A DNA stretch of 64,000 bases from Mucilaginibacter sp. (GTDB taxonomy: Bacteria; Bacteroidota; Bacteroidia; Sphingobacteriales; Sphingobacteriaceae), in the NCBI GenBank assembly GCA_030445275.1, contig JAUCSE010000038.1:20025-84024 (forward strand), written 5' to 3'. This document shows, piece after piece, positions 34,718-43,410 of this stretch. The position numbers were made by a program, and so were the translations under genes. Numbering within the stretch: the stretch's first letter is position 1; each line of letters begins with the position of its first letter. A model generated the notes under the pieces. It searched no databases and was not told the DNA's origin. It saw only the letters and a list, made by a program, of their open reading frames with translations.

Positions 34718-35914
34718 ATGACAGCTATTCAGGCATCCAAAACCCATCCGCACTTAACACAACTTACTTTATGGATCATGACCATAGCAACCGGATTGGT
34801 GGTGGCCAATATATATTATAACCAACCCCTACTGGCCGATATTGCGCACACCTTTAAAATAACTGATAAAAAAGCCCAGCAATTGTCGCTGTTTACCCAA
34901 ATTGGTTACGCCAGCGGGTTATTATTCATCGTCCCCCTGGCCGATATGGTAAAACGCAAGCGGCTTATACTGATAGATCTGGTTTTGGTGGTGTTTTCTT
35001 TATTGATCAGCGCCCTAGCACCTTCTATCATAATTTTAACCATAGCGGGCTTTTTGCTTGGTTTATCATCAATAATACCCCAACTATTAATACCTATGGC
35101 CGCCCACCTGGCTAATGCACATGAGCGAGGCAAAAAGTTGGGGGTAGTAATGAGCGGTCTTTTAATAGGCATATTGCTTTCGCGCACCTTAAGCGGTTTT
35201 ATAGGCCAACATTTTGGCTGGCGTTCCATGTATTATATAGCTACCGGCATCATGGTAGTTATATGGGTTCTGATATTCCTCTTTTTACCCGAGGTTGAAT
35301 CTGATTATAAAGGCAATTATAAAAGCCTGATGAAATCACTCATACACCTGGTAAAAACACAACCCAAGCTGCGTATGGCCGCCTTCAGGGGAGCTTTGTG
35401 CTTCGCAGGCTTCAGTGCATTTTGGACCACACTGGTATTTTTATTAAAACAGCCACAGTTTAACGAGGGCAGCGCCGCGGCCGGAGCCTTTGGTTTGGTT
35501 GGCGCTTTTGGCGCGCTGGCTGCCGGGTTAATGGGCCGGTTAAGCGACAAGATGGATTCCTATAAGTTATCGGGATATACTTTATTCCTGGTGCTAATAT
35601 CTTACGTTGTTTTTTACTTTTCAAGTCATAGCATAGCCGGATTAGTTATTGGAGTAATTATATTGGATATTGGCGTGCAGGCCACACACCTGTCAAACCA
35701 ATCAATCATTTTCGCACTGATCCCTGAGGCGCGTAACCGGCTAAATACAGTATATATGGTATCTTATTTTGTAGGCGGCGCCTCCGGGACATTCCTGGCC
35801 AGTATGCTCTGGAAAAACTATCAATGGACCGGCGTATGCGCTATTGGGGGCGGATTAGCTTTAATTGCATTGGCAGCACATCTGTTTAATTACAAGAAAA
35901 ATGTACGGAATTAA
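34718..35914 (+). CDS. MFS transporter
   Basis: 398 residues with about 12 hydrophobic helices and the major-facilitator pattern: YYNQPLLADIAHTF in helix 1-2, PLADMVKRKRLILIDL (motif A-like loop 2-3), LGLSSIIPQLLIPMAAHLA, ERGKKLGVVMSGLLIGILLSR, a central loop with LMKSLIHLVKTQP, and a second half with GRLSDKMDSYKLSG (loop 8-9). It resembles drug/metabolite exporters of the DHA1 type. First chromosomal gene right of the element, preceded by a very AT-rich gap and followed by a strong hairpin. Substrate not predictable. Confidence 0.88.
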   Translation: MTAIQASKTHPHLTQLTLWIMTIATGLVVANIYYNQPLLADIAHTFKITDKKAQQLSLFTQIGYASGLLFIVPLADMVKRKRLILIDLVLVVFSLLISALAPSIIILTIAGFLLGLSSIIPQLLIPMAAHLANAHERGKKLGVVMSGLLIGILLSRTLSGFIGQHFGWRSMYYIATGIMVVIWVLIFLFLPEVESDYKGNYKSLMKSLIHLVKTQPKLRMAAFRGALCFAGFSAFWTTLVFLLKQPQFNEGSAAAGAFGLVGAFGALAAGLMGRLSDKMDSYKLSGYTLFLVLISYVVFYFSSHSIAGLVIGVIILDIGVQATHLSNQSIIFALIPEARNRLNTVYMVSYFVGGASGTFLASMLWKNYQWTGVCAIGGGLALIALAAHLFNYKKNVRN

Positions 35915-35973
35915 TACTACTGTCCCGAAACTGACCGTTTAATACAGCATTCTTTTGATAAAAATTTGTACAC

Positions 35974-36001
35974 CCAAATAAAAAACCAAATTTTTATTTG
36001 G
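35974..36001 (+). terminator. Terminator after the MFS gene
   Basis: CCAAATAAAAA (35974-35984) pairs perfectly with TTTTTATTTGG (35991-36001), a stem with built-in T tract 59 bases after the stop. Confidence 0.7.
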
Positions 36002-36129
36002 TATAAAAACCCTGAAAAACAGATCTCTACATCCTATTGTAAAAAAAATCATAGGCTGTAATGACTTTTTTTTAGCGCGATTGAATTTTTGGCATTGAAT
36101 TGGAATAGTACTAATCAAACGTAACTGTT

Positions 36130-36303
36130 ATGAAAACTAAAAAGAAAACGGTTAAGGAAGAAGAAAAAAAATGGGAAAATCCGGTAGAGCCGGCCAAAAC
36201 ATCAGATGAAAGGGATGAGGAACAAATACTAAGGCAATACAAAGAAGCAAAACGCCGGAAGGATAACCTTACCGAAGACGAAGACAATAAAAAAGAAGAT
36301 TAA
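36130..36303 (+). CDS. Small charged protein (57 aa)
   Basis: ATG 36130 to TAA 36303 encodes a very hydrophilic peptide (MKTKKKTVKEEEKKWENPVE, then PAKTSDERDEEQ) with an acidic/basic alternating end. Low complexity indicates a disordered protein. It has a normal spacing from the following small gene. Such short Lys/Glu-rich proteins are common in this family and function is unknown. Confidence 0.55.
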   Translation: MKTKKKTVKEEEKKWENPVEPAKTSDERDEEQILRQYKEAKRRKDNLTEDEDNKKED

Positions 36304-36337
36304 CAAAAGAAATTTAAAACATACAAAGCACTAAACT

Positions 36338-36472
36338 ATGAAAACTACCAAAAAGCCATCAATCAGCAAATTAACTATCCGTTTTGATAATCAGTTGAAA
36401 AATATCATTCTAAGTGATCTGAAAGCCCTGAAAGCTAAAACTCATTTTTTACCAAACGCGCTGCTTAGTTAG
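36338..36472 (+). CDS. Small hypothetical protein (44 aa)
   Basis: ATG 36338 opens a 44-codon frame (MKTTKKPSISKLTIRFDNQL, then KNIILSDLKALKAKTHFLP). It shares the start MKT-KK with the 36130 gene 35 bases upstream. No Cys, no known leader motif. May be real; support is only frame and spacing. Confidence 0.4.
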   Translation: MKTTKKPSISKLTIRFDNQLKNIILSDLKALKAKTHFLPNALLS

Positions 36473-36553
36473 TATAAGCAATCACCAGGCAGCAGTACAG
36501 CAAACACCATCTGTAGCCTGATCAATATACACATCTATCTATGAAAACAATAG

Positions 36554-36582
36554 AGCCCTGCTAAAACGGGGCTTTATTGTTT
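36554..36582. terminator. Bidirectional terminator beside lpxB
   Basis: AGCCCTG (36554-36560) pairs with CGGGGCT (36567-36573) with one G-T pair, followed by TTATTGTTTT. It stops the small plus-strand genes and, read on the minus strand, ends the surE-lpxB operon. Confidence 0.75.
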
Positions 36583-37686
36583 TAAAGCATATTTGATAAT
36601 CAATGCTGCGGCTTTTGCAGATGCTCCGGGTTTTCCCATCCGCTCATCCAACTGATCATAATTATCAAGCATGTTTTCACGATATGTTTTATCATTAACG
36701 ATCAGGTCGAGCTGCTCACTAATTTTTAACGGAATACAATCCTCCTGTATCAGTTCCTTCACCACACTTTTATTCATGATCAGGTTAACCAGCGATATAA
36801 ATTCTAATTTCACTAACATGCGGGCTACGGCAATAGTGAGGGCATTCCCCTTATAAACCACCACCTGGGGCACGTTGAACAAAGCAGTTTCTAATGTAGC
36901 CGTTCCGGAAGCCACTACAGCCGCATAGGCATTACTCAATAAATTATAAGTAGCGTTAAACACCACCGGTATATTTTTATCCCCTAAAAATCGTTTGTAA
37001 TAATCTATACTAAACGATGGCGCCCCTGCAATAACAAACTGATATTCCGGAAATTTTTCAATCACACTGATCATTTCGGGTAATAAATTGCTGATTTCCT
37101 GTTTACGACTGCCGGGCAACAGGGCTATGATCCTTTTGCCTAAAAGCTGGTGTTCCTGTAAAAAGTCGGGATCAGGCTTAAAGGCTGATGTGGCATCAAG
37201 CAGAGGGTTGCCTACATAGTCAACATGCATATCCCAGCTTTTGTAAAAATCAACCTCAAAGGGCAGTATGCAAAACAGATGATTAACTATTTTTTTGATC
37301 TTTAAAACCCGTTTCTGGTTCCAGGCCCATACTTTGGGCGATATATAGTAGTTTACTTTAAGGCCTATAGTTTGAGCGTAAGCTGCGATTTTCAAATTAA
37401 AACTGGGAATATCAATCAGTATCAACACATCTGGCTGCCATGCTTTGATATCGGCCTTACACTGCTTTATATTTTTTAAAATAGCTGGCAAATTAACAAT
37501 CACTTCTACAAGCCCCATATAGGCCATTTCCGAGTAGTGTTTTACTAATGTACCGCCTTCGGCCTGCATCAGGTCGCCACCAAAAAAACGAAACGCTGCA
37601 TTGGGATCACGCTTTTTGAGTTCCTTCATTAAATTGGCTCCATGCAAATCGCCCGAAGCTTCGCCAGCTACCAGGTAATATTTCAT
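36574..37686 (-). CDS. lpxB: Lipid-A-disaccharide synthase
   Basis: A GT19-family glycosyltransferase: GEASGDLHGANLMKEL at the start, MAYMGLVEVIVNLPAI, DVLILIDIPSFNLKIAAYA, YYISPKVWAWNQKR, LLPGSRKQEIS and VVASGTATLETALFNVPQVV. It joins UDP-2,3-diacylglucosamine to lipid X at the inner-membrane face, giving lipid A disaccharide. 370 residues, full length. Its start overlaps the 89-residue membrane protein by four bases (ATGA), and surE lies upstream, so the three form one operon ending at the hairpin at 36554. Confidence 0.96.
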   Translation of the reverse strand: MKYYLVAGEASGDLHGANLMKELKKRDPNAAFRFFGGDLMQAEGGTLVKHYSEMAYMGLVEVIVNLPAILKNIKQCKADIKAWQPDVLILIDIPSFNLKIAAYAQTIGLKVNYYISPKVWAWNQKRVLKIKKIVNHLFCILPFEVDFYKSWDMHVDYVGNPLLDATSAFKPDPDFLQEHQLLGKRIIALLPGSRKQEISNLLPEMISVIEKFPEYQFVIAGAPSFSIDYYKRFLGDKNIPVVFNATYNLLSNAYAAVVASGTATLETALFNVPQVVVYKGNALTIAVARMLVKLEFISLVNLIMNKSVVKELIQEDCIPLKISEQLDLIVNDKTYRENMLDNYDQLDERMGKPGASAKAAALIIKYALKQ

Positions 37687-37952
37687 CGTATGGGTTGCAA
37701 TTTAAATACAAATATTGCCAGCATAAACAGAAAGGTAACCGCCGCTATGCCTATCACGGTTTTATCAAGTTTCTTTTTATCGTACCACCGAATAATTAAA
37801 AGATTTAAACCAATAGCCACCAGATAAGGCGTACCAGGTTTATTAAATAATAAAAAGTTACCTTTTAATAGGAACAGAAAAATGAACAGGCTTATTGCCG
37901 GTAATATAGCTCCGTAAATTACACCCGCTGTTATAGTATTGTGCTTAAACAT
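37683..37952 (-). CDS. Small membrane protein in the surE-lpxB operon (89 aa)
   Basis: Three hydrophobic helices (GAILPAISLFIFLFLL, PYLVAIGLNLLIIRW, TVIGIAAVTFLFMLAIFVF) with short basic loops (YDKKKLDK). It overlaps surE by 8 bases and lpxB by 4, so its amount is tied to both. Small proteins of this kind between surE and lpxB are remembered from related genomes; function unknown, possibly envelope-related. Confidence 0.78.
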   Translation of the reverse strand: MFKHNTITAGVIYGAILPAISLFIFLFLLKGNFLLFNKPGTPYLVAIGLNLLIIRWYDKKKLDKTVIGIAAVTFLFMLAIFVFKLQPIR

Positions 37953-38718
37953 TAAATTTCCAGTTATTTAAGTAAGGGATAGCGTGATGGGCTGTCATAT
38001 CAAACTGGACAGGTACCACAGATGCGTAGCTGTGTTCCAACGCCCAAACGTCGGTATCCTCGCCGCCATCATTTAGTTGGAAAACACCGGTTAGCCAATA
38101 ATAAGGCCGTTTATGTGGATCTACCCTTTCGTCAAATTCCTCGGCCCATTTGGCGCTGGCCTGCCTGCATATTTTGATACCTTTTATATTATGAGTATTC
38201 GGGAAATTCACATTGAGCAATGTAGCCACAGGTAACCCATTGGCCAAAACCTGCAGGGCCAGTTCTTTAACATATTTTACGCAGGGGCTAAAATCGGCCT
38301 GTAAGGTAAAATCATCCAGCGAAAATCCTATAGATGGGATGCCTTCAATAGCCCCCTCAACAGCAGCCGACATAGTGCCAGAATATAAAACATTAATAGA
38401 ATTATTTAAACCATGATTAATGCCTGATACACACAGATCTGGTTTTTGTCCTTTAAATATTTTGTTTACGGCAAGCTTTACACAATCAACCGGGGTACCC
38501 GAACAGCTGTACATTTCAATACCCTCGTATAGATCAACCTTATCTAAGCGTAGTGGTTTACCAATGGTTATGGCATGCCCCATGCCTGATTGAGGGCTAT
38601 CAGGCGCTACCACTACTACCTTACCTATGCCGCTCATGGCCTCAATTAATACCTTTATACCGGGAGCCGTTATTCCATCGTCGTTTACAACAAGTATGGT
38701 TGGTTTCGCTTTATTCAT
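37945..38718 (-). CDS. surE: 5'/3'-nucleotidase SurE
   Basis: Starts with ILVVNDDGITAPGIKVL, then APDSPQSGMGHAIT, CSGTPVDCVKLAVN and VSGINHGLNNSINVLYSGTMSA AVEG, all signature segments of SurE with the metal-binding NDDG and SGTP/N residues. It dephosphorylates nucleoside monophosphates and helps survival in stationary phase. 257 residues, normal. First gene of an operon with a small membrane protein and lpxB. Confidence 0.96.
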   Translation of the reverse strand: MNKAKPTILVVNDDGITAPGIKVLIEAMSGIGKVVVVAPDSPQSGMGHAITIGKPLRLDKVDLYEGIEMYSCSGTPVDCVKLAVNKIFKGQKPDLCVSGINHGLNNSINVLYSGTMSAAVEGAIEGIPSIGFSLDDFTLQADFSPCVKYVKELALQVLANGLPVATLLNVNFPNTHNIKGIKICRQASAKWAEEFDERVDPHKRPYYWLTGVFQLNDGGEDTDVWALEHSYASVVPVQFDMTAHHAIPYLNNWKFNV

Positions 38719-38774
38719 CGGGCAAAGTTAACAATCCGGCCCGTAACTATCATGGGTTATTCACCTTAGTGTTT

Positions 38775-40118
38775 TTATTGCACCTTAACTTTTAAAGGCA
38801 TTACCCAAAGCACTTTTCTGTCAAAATTATCCTTAAAGTTGGTTAGCAGGAAGTTTTTATCTGCCTTAATCTTACCTTCAAAAACCCGCTTGTTATTTAC
38901 AATAACAATTACCGGATTCTCCAGATTAACCATCACAGGGCTTATGAAGAGCTGTATCTCGCTAACCCCTGTTGTTTGAACATTAAAAACATTATTATTG
39001 TACGATGCCTTAACCGCCATGCTTTTTTTCAAACTATAGTAATAAGGCAGATCCTCCCATTTCTTTGTGTTTTTATTATAAGTTTTAAAATTAAAAGGAA
39101 CATACCAGGCTGCCGGCTGGGCAGTAGTATCCTGAGTGGTTATCTTTAACCAATCGCAGGAATTATATTGATCTGTTTTATCCGTTTCCCAATAAACATT
39201 TGTTTTAAAAGCATTGCGGCTTTGACCGTTTATAAACTCAATGGCGTAAGGAATATCTTTGTTTAAATGTTCATCCTGATGCTGATAGCCAATGTATTCT
39301 TTATACAAAATATTGTTATCAATTTTAGATAACCCATCAACTATTATTCTTGTTTGTTGTATCGGCCTGAGATCATCCAGATCGGAATGCACAAGGTATA
39401 AAGGCCGGTTTATAATATTACGTATGTAGAAATCAGTTGCAAAAACATTGTTTAGCATGGAGTTATATGCTACAAAACCCGCGAATACATTTGGCGTGTA
39501 AACCCCAAAGCCTATAGTCCCATCAGACCCATCTGAATGACCCAAAGCAAACACCCTGTTATCATCAATATTTAATACCTTTTTTAATGATATCAAAACA
39601 CCGGTTAAGGCCCTATAGGTTTGATTGGAAGTATTACCCGCATTTTTATAAAATCTATTTACAACCCAGTCAAATCCTTTCTTTTTATCAGCTACTGGTC
39701 TTATAATAATATAATCCTGTTTTTTTAACGTGGAGAACAGAACGTCATCATCAAATTTATTAAGGCTGTCAATATCATTGAATTTACTTAAACCAACCGC
39801 ACCATGCAGCATAATTACGCATGGCGATTGATGAGTATTGATATAAGCCGAGGGAATATATACGCATAACGGGATCTTCCCATATAACGAATCGGTATAA
39901 TAATAAATATAATCAATCCCCGTGTTTTTTACGGAAGGATATTTGTTCCAACCGGATAATAAGGAAAATGCTGAATCGGCATCAATAGCTTTATTGTTCC
40001 GTATTTGATCAATACTCTGATCTGTATTTCCGGCAGCTAATAATTGCGGGCTTTTTTGTGCAAATAGCTTACAGCTAACTAATAAAATAAACAGGGAGGT
40101 AAGGAGGTGTCGTTTCAT
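38775..40118 (-). CDS. Exported alpha/beta-hydrolase (esterase/depolymerase-like)
   Basis: ATG at 40118 starts an export signal (KRHLLTSLFILLVSCKLFAQ); an upstream in-frame codon at 40202 would add 28 residues of low protein character. The signal also contains LVSC, a lipobox-like end, so a lipoprotein is possible. The hydrolase fold shows LCVYIPSAY, VIMLHGAVGLS and the nucleophile motif GHSDGSDG (G-x-S-x-G), then LYLVHSDLDDLRP (Asp) and YQHQDEHL (His). A C-terminal beta domain follows. Substrate unknown. A 9-bp palindrome surrounds the start codon. Confidence 0.82.
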   Translation of the reverse strand: MKRHLLTSLFILLVSCKLFAQKSPQLLAAGNTDQSIDQIRNNKAIDADSAFSLLSGWNKYPSVKNTGIDYIYYYTDSLYGKIPLCVYIPSAYINTHQSPCVIMLHGAVGLSKFNDIDSLNKFDDDVLFSTLKKQDYIIIRPVADKKKGFDWVVNRFYKNAGNTSNQTYRALTGVLISLKKVLNIDDNRVFALGHSDGSDGTIGFGVYTPNVFAGFVAYNSMLNNVFATDFYIRNIINRPLYLVHSDLDDLRPIQQTRIIVDGLSKIDNNILYKEYIGYQHQDEHLNKDIPYAIEFINGQSRNAFKTNVYWETDKTDQYNSCDWLKITTQDTTAQPAAWYVPFNFKTYNKNTKKWEDLPYYYSLKKSMAVKASYNNNVFNVQTTGVSEIQLFISPVMVNLENPVIVIVNNKRVFEGKIKADKNFLLTNFKDNFDRKVLWVMPLKVKVQ

Positions 40119-40130
40119 ACATATGAAACG
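40111..40130. promoter_or_regulatory. Palindrome covering the hydrolase start codon
   Basis: CGTTTCATA-CA-TATGAAACG is a 9-bp inverted repeat that includes the ATG at 40118-40116 on the minus strand. It may sequester the start in mRNA or bind a regulator. Confidence 0.4.
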
Positions 40131-40196
40131 ACAGGAAAAATAAAGAGATGTTGCATAAGTATTAAAGCAACGGTAAAATTCATTACATAACAACCA

Positions 40197-40297
40197 CGTC
40201 ATTGCGAGGTACGAAGCAATCTTTACATAAGCAGGTACCGATCACCAGGCAATTTTCTCTGTATAGCATAGAGATTGCTTCGTTCCTCGCAATGACG
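40197..40297. repeat. GTCATTGCGAG palindrome, copy 2
   Basis: CGTCATTGCGAGG at 40197 and CCTCGCAATGACG ending 40297 are mirror arms of about 25 bases around a non-conserved centre. It occupies the bshC-hydrolase gap. Confidence 0.9.
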
Positions 40298-40312
40298 TTT
40301 TTTAATAATTGC

Positions 40313-41905
40313 TTATTCCTCCGTTAAAATAGTAAACTGAAAAGCCAGCGGCTCAAAATGACGAACAAGCTCATCAATGAATGATTGCCCCCATTTTACA
40401 TACATCAGGCCAAAGTTTTCGGTACGCTCCTGCAGGCTATCTTTCGGAAAAAGCTCGGCCTTAACTGCCGATAGTTGTTCCAGTCTTACTTCGTAATTAC
40501 GCTTCTCGGCCCTGATTAATTTCTTTTCCAGGCTATCAACAGCATGTTTTAAACGAGCCTGCACAGCAGCTGCTGATGGAGCTAATGTGGGATCGATTTT
40601 AAAGGAGCGTAGTTTTATTTTTTCAAAAACACTGGTTAGTTCACGCCATTCCTCTTCGAGCGAAAGATCATGATCACTGTGTTTTTTTATCCATTCGGTT
40701 TGCAGGGCATCAGTTTGTTTAAACAGGGCATCAACGTCAAGATCCATACGTTCAATTTTGGCAGCCTGCTCCTTACGTACCACCAATGCCGAGTTACGCA
40801 ATATCAAAATAGGAAAATCAACCTTATAAAAATCAAAATTCGATTTGAGCTCCAGCCAGTACACTACTTCGGCTCCACCGCCTATGTAAGCAATATTGGG
40901 CAAAATACATTCCTGATACAACGGGCGCATTACCACATTAGGGCTAAAACGCTCCGGATAGGTGGCAATCTCCTGTTTCAACTCCGCCTCAGTAAAGCGG
41001 GTTTCGGTATTGAGTACCTGGTAGCTGTCCTGTTCAAAAACAATGCGCTCACGCAGTTGATCTTTCAGGTAAAAAAAGTTTATCTCGCGGGGGTTAACCT
41101 GTATATGCACGCCCAATTTTTGCAATTGCTCGTTGGTTGCGCTTATATTTTTAAAGCTATTTTGCCCGATGATGTCCTGCTGTATAATGGGAGCAAACTG
41201 CTGTTTAAACTCGTGGTCGTCGGCATCAATAATAACCAGTCCGTATTGGCCAAACAAGGCGTTAACCAGGTAACGGGTAGCATCGGCCAGTTTATCAAAA
41301 CGGGTATAGGCGGTTTCCACAATTGTGGCTAATTCTGCAGAGTGCCCCTCCATACCCAAAACACCTTTATACTGGTTAAGGGCCTGGCGCATGGTGTCAG
41401 GATTGATACGCCCGGTAGCGCCCGATGCCTCATACCACCAATGCACTTTTTTACCACCAATATTGGTATAATTGATTTCGGCAAAGTCGTGATCCTCACT
41501 GGCCATCCAGTAAACAGGCACAAAGTTTTTATCAGGGTGGGCCGCTTTCAACTGCTGAGCTAGTTTTATAGCAGTAGCAATTTTATAAAGAAAATATAAA
41601 GGACCGGCGAATATATTAAGCTGATGACCGGTTGTTATGGTGTAGGTACTATCTGCTTTAAGCAGACTGATATTATGTTCTACAATTGATGGATAAGGTT
41701 CATTATGTGCATACTGCTTAGTTAACACACGATGTAATACTTCCCTATCGGCAACAACTTTTTTGTTTTTCAACAGATCGGCAAAGCCGGCCATATCCGG
41801 GCGGTGACCGTAAAAAGGTTTGAGATCAGCACGATTTTCGAGGTAATCGATAACCGTAGGCGAAAAAAATCCGGTGTCTTTATAACTTGTACAGGAGGCT
41901 TCCAT
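40313..41905 (-). CDS. bshC: Bacillithiol synthesis cysteine-adding enzyme BshC
   Basis: ATG at 41905 starts MEASCTSYKDTGFFSPTVID, the family's usual opening; a TTG 13 codons upstream was rejected. Signature segments are TITTGHQLNIFAGPLYFLYK, PVYWMASEDHDFAEI, VNALFGQYGLVIID and YIGGGAEVVYWLELK, and the C-terminal coiled coil. It adds cysteine to GlcN-malate to make bacillithiol. About 530 residues, normal. It follows rimO on the same strand with 46 bases between; bshA and bshB are not in the window. Confidence 0.95.
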   Translation of the reverse strand: MEASCTSYKDTGFFSPTVIDYLENRADLKPFYGHRPDMAGFADLLKNKKVVADREVLHRVLTKQYAHNEPYPSIVEHNISLLKADSTYTITTGHQLNIFAGPLYFLYKIATAIKLAQQLKAAHPDKNFVPVYWMASEDHDFAEINYTNIGGKKVHWWYEASGATGRINPDTMRQALNQYKGVLGMEGHSAELATIVETAYTRFDKLADATRYLVNALFGQYGLVIIDADDHEFKQQFAPIIQQDIIGQNSFKNISATNEQLQKLGVHIQVNPREINFFYLKDQLRERIVFEQDSYQVLNTETRFTEAELKQEIATYPERFSPNVVMRPLYQECILPNIAYIGGGAEVVYWLELKSNFDFYKVDFPILILRNSALVVRKEQAAKIERMDLDVDALFKQTDALQTEWIKKHSDHDLSLEEEWRELTSVFEKIKLRSFKIDPTLAPSAAAVQARLKHAVDSLEKKLIRAEKRNYEVRLEQLSAVKAELFPKDSLQERTENFGLMYVKWGQSFIDELVRHFEPLAFQFTILTEE

Positions 41906-41951
41906 TAATCCAAATGTAAAATCATTACTGGTAATGCGCCACAAATTAGCA

Positions 41952-43289
41952 TTATTTTACAATTTGTCCATAAAGGTCAAAGTCTTCGGCACTGTTAATT
42001 TTCACGTTAACAAAGCTTCCAACGGTAGCATAATCAATGCTGGCATCAATCAAAACTTCGTTATCTACTTCGGGCGAATCAAATTCAGTACGGCCAACAA
42101 AGTAATCGCCATCTTTTTTATCGATCAAAACTTTAAATGTCTGACCAATTTTTTCCTGGTTCTTATCAAACGAAATCCCCTGCTGAATTTCCATGATGGC
42201 ATCAGCACGTTGTTGTTTTACCTCATCAGGTACATCATCAACCAATGAGAAGGCATGTGTTTTTTCTTCGTGCGAGTAGGTGAAACAACCCAAGCGGTCA
42301 AACTTGGTTTCTTCAACCCATTGCTGCATTTCCTCAAAATCGCGCTCCGTTTCGCCGGGATAACCGGTTATCAAAGTGGTACGCATGGCAATGCCCGGTA
42401 CCCTATCACGAATTTCATTTACTACGTCTATTGTTTTTTGTTTGGTAAGGCCGCGGCGCATCGATTTCAGCATGTTATCGCTGATATGCTGCAATGGCAT
42501 ATCCATGTATTTACAGATGTTTTCACGCTCGTTCATCACATCCAGTATCTCCATCGGGAAACCCGACGGATAAGCATATTGCAACCTGATCCACTCGATA
42601 CCGTTTACATCAGATAAGCGGCGCAGCAATTCGTCCAGGTTACGTTTACCATACAGATCAAGACCGTAATAGGTAAGGTCCTGCGCTATCAATATAAGCT
42701 CTTTAGTGCCGTTTTTAGCCAGCTTCTGTGCATCTATAACCAATTGATCAATTGGGCTACTCAGGTGCTTACCACGCATCAATGGGATGGCACAGAACGA
42801 ACATGGGCGGTTACAACCTTCGGCAATTTTGAAATAAGCAAAGTGCGATGGGGTAGTTAACAGGCGTTCGCCTATCAGCTCATGTTTGTAATCAGCACCA
42901 ACTGAATGTAAAAGATTCTGCAGATCATTGGTACCAAAGTAAGCATCAACATTAGTGATCTCGGCCTCCAGCTCAGGTTTATATCGTTCGCTCAGGCAGC
43001 CGGTCACAATTACTTTACCAACTTTACCCTGTTCTTTTAGCTCGCTATATTGCAGAATGGTATCAATTGATTCCTGCTTGGCATTATCAATAAAGCCGCA
43101 GGTATTGATCACCACGATATCGTTACTGCCTACTTTGTCGGCCTCATGCACCACATCAAAATGGTTGCCCTTAAGTTGACCCATCAATATCTCAGAATCG
43201 TATATATTTTTTGAGCAGCCCAAAGTCACCACGTTAACACGTTGTTTAACTAGCTTTGCTGTTGGCTTTGAAATTTCTTTTGTTTTCAT
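41952..43289 (-). CDS. rimO: Ribosomal protein S12 methylthiotransferase RimO
   Basis: Radical-SAM methylthiotransferase that modifies Asp of ribosomal protein uS12. The N-terminal UPF0004 domain is VVTLGCSKNIYDSE, INTCGFIDNAKQES and VTGCLSERY (three cluster cysteines). The radical-SAM loop is CNRPCSFC, and a TRAM domain ends the protein (GQTFKVLIDKKDGDY, GRTEFDSPEVDN). 445 residues, full length. Downstream of ftsY with a palindromic repeat in the gap, then bshC. Confidence 0.97.
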   Translation of the reverse strand: MKTKEISKPTAKLVKQRVNVVTLGCSKNIYDSEILMGQLKGNHFDVVHEADKVGSNDIVVINTCGFIDNAKQESIDTILQYSELKEQGKVGKVIVTGCLSERYKPELEAEITNVDAYFGTNDLQNLLHSVGADYKHELIGERLLTTPSHFAYFKIAEGCNRPCSFCAIPLMRGKHLSSPIDQLVIDAQKLAKNGTKELILIAQDLTYYGLDLYGKRNLDELLRRLSDVNGIEWIRLQYAYPSGFPMEILDVMNERENICKYMDMPLQHISDNMLKSMRRGLTKQKTIDVVNEIRDRVPGIAMRTTLITGYPGETERDFEEMQQWVEETKFDRLGCFTYSHEEKTHAFSLVDDVPDEVKQQRADAIMEIQQGISFDKNQEKIGQTFKVLIDKKDGDYFVGRTEFDSPEVDNEVLIDASIDYATVGSFVNVKINSAEDFDLYGQIVK

Positions 43290-43317
43290 AACACACTAAT
43301 CATTGCAATAACCATGT

Positions 43318-43402
43318 TGTCATTGCGAGGAACGAAGCAATCGCGAACTATGCATAAGCGTGCAGGGAAGAGATTGCTTCGTCGTTCTTCCTCGCAATGA
43401 CA
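43318..43402. repeat. GTCATTGCGAG palindrome, copy 3
   Basis: TGTCATTGCGAGGAACGAAG at 43318 mirrors the end at 43402 (CTCGCAATGACA) with an extra CGTT insertion in the right arm. It lies between ftsY and rimO. Confidence 0.9.
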
Positions 43403-43410
43403 TATATATA

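Noticed and set aside
36338..36472. Lanthipeptide precursor
   Set aside because: The peptide has no cysteine and no modification enzyme gene is nearby.
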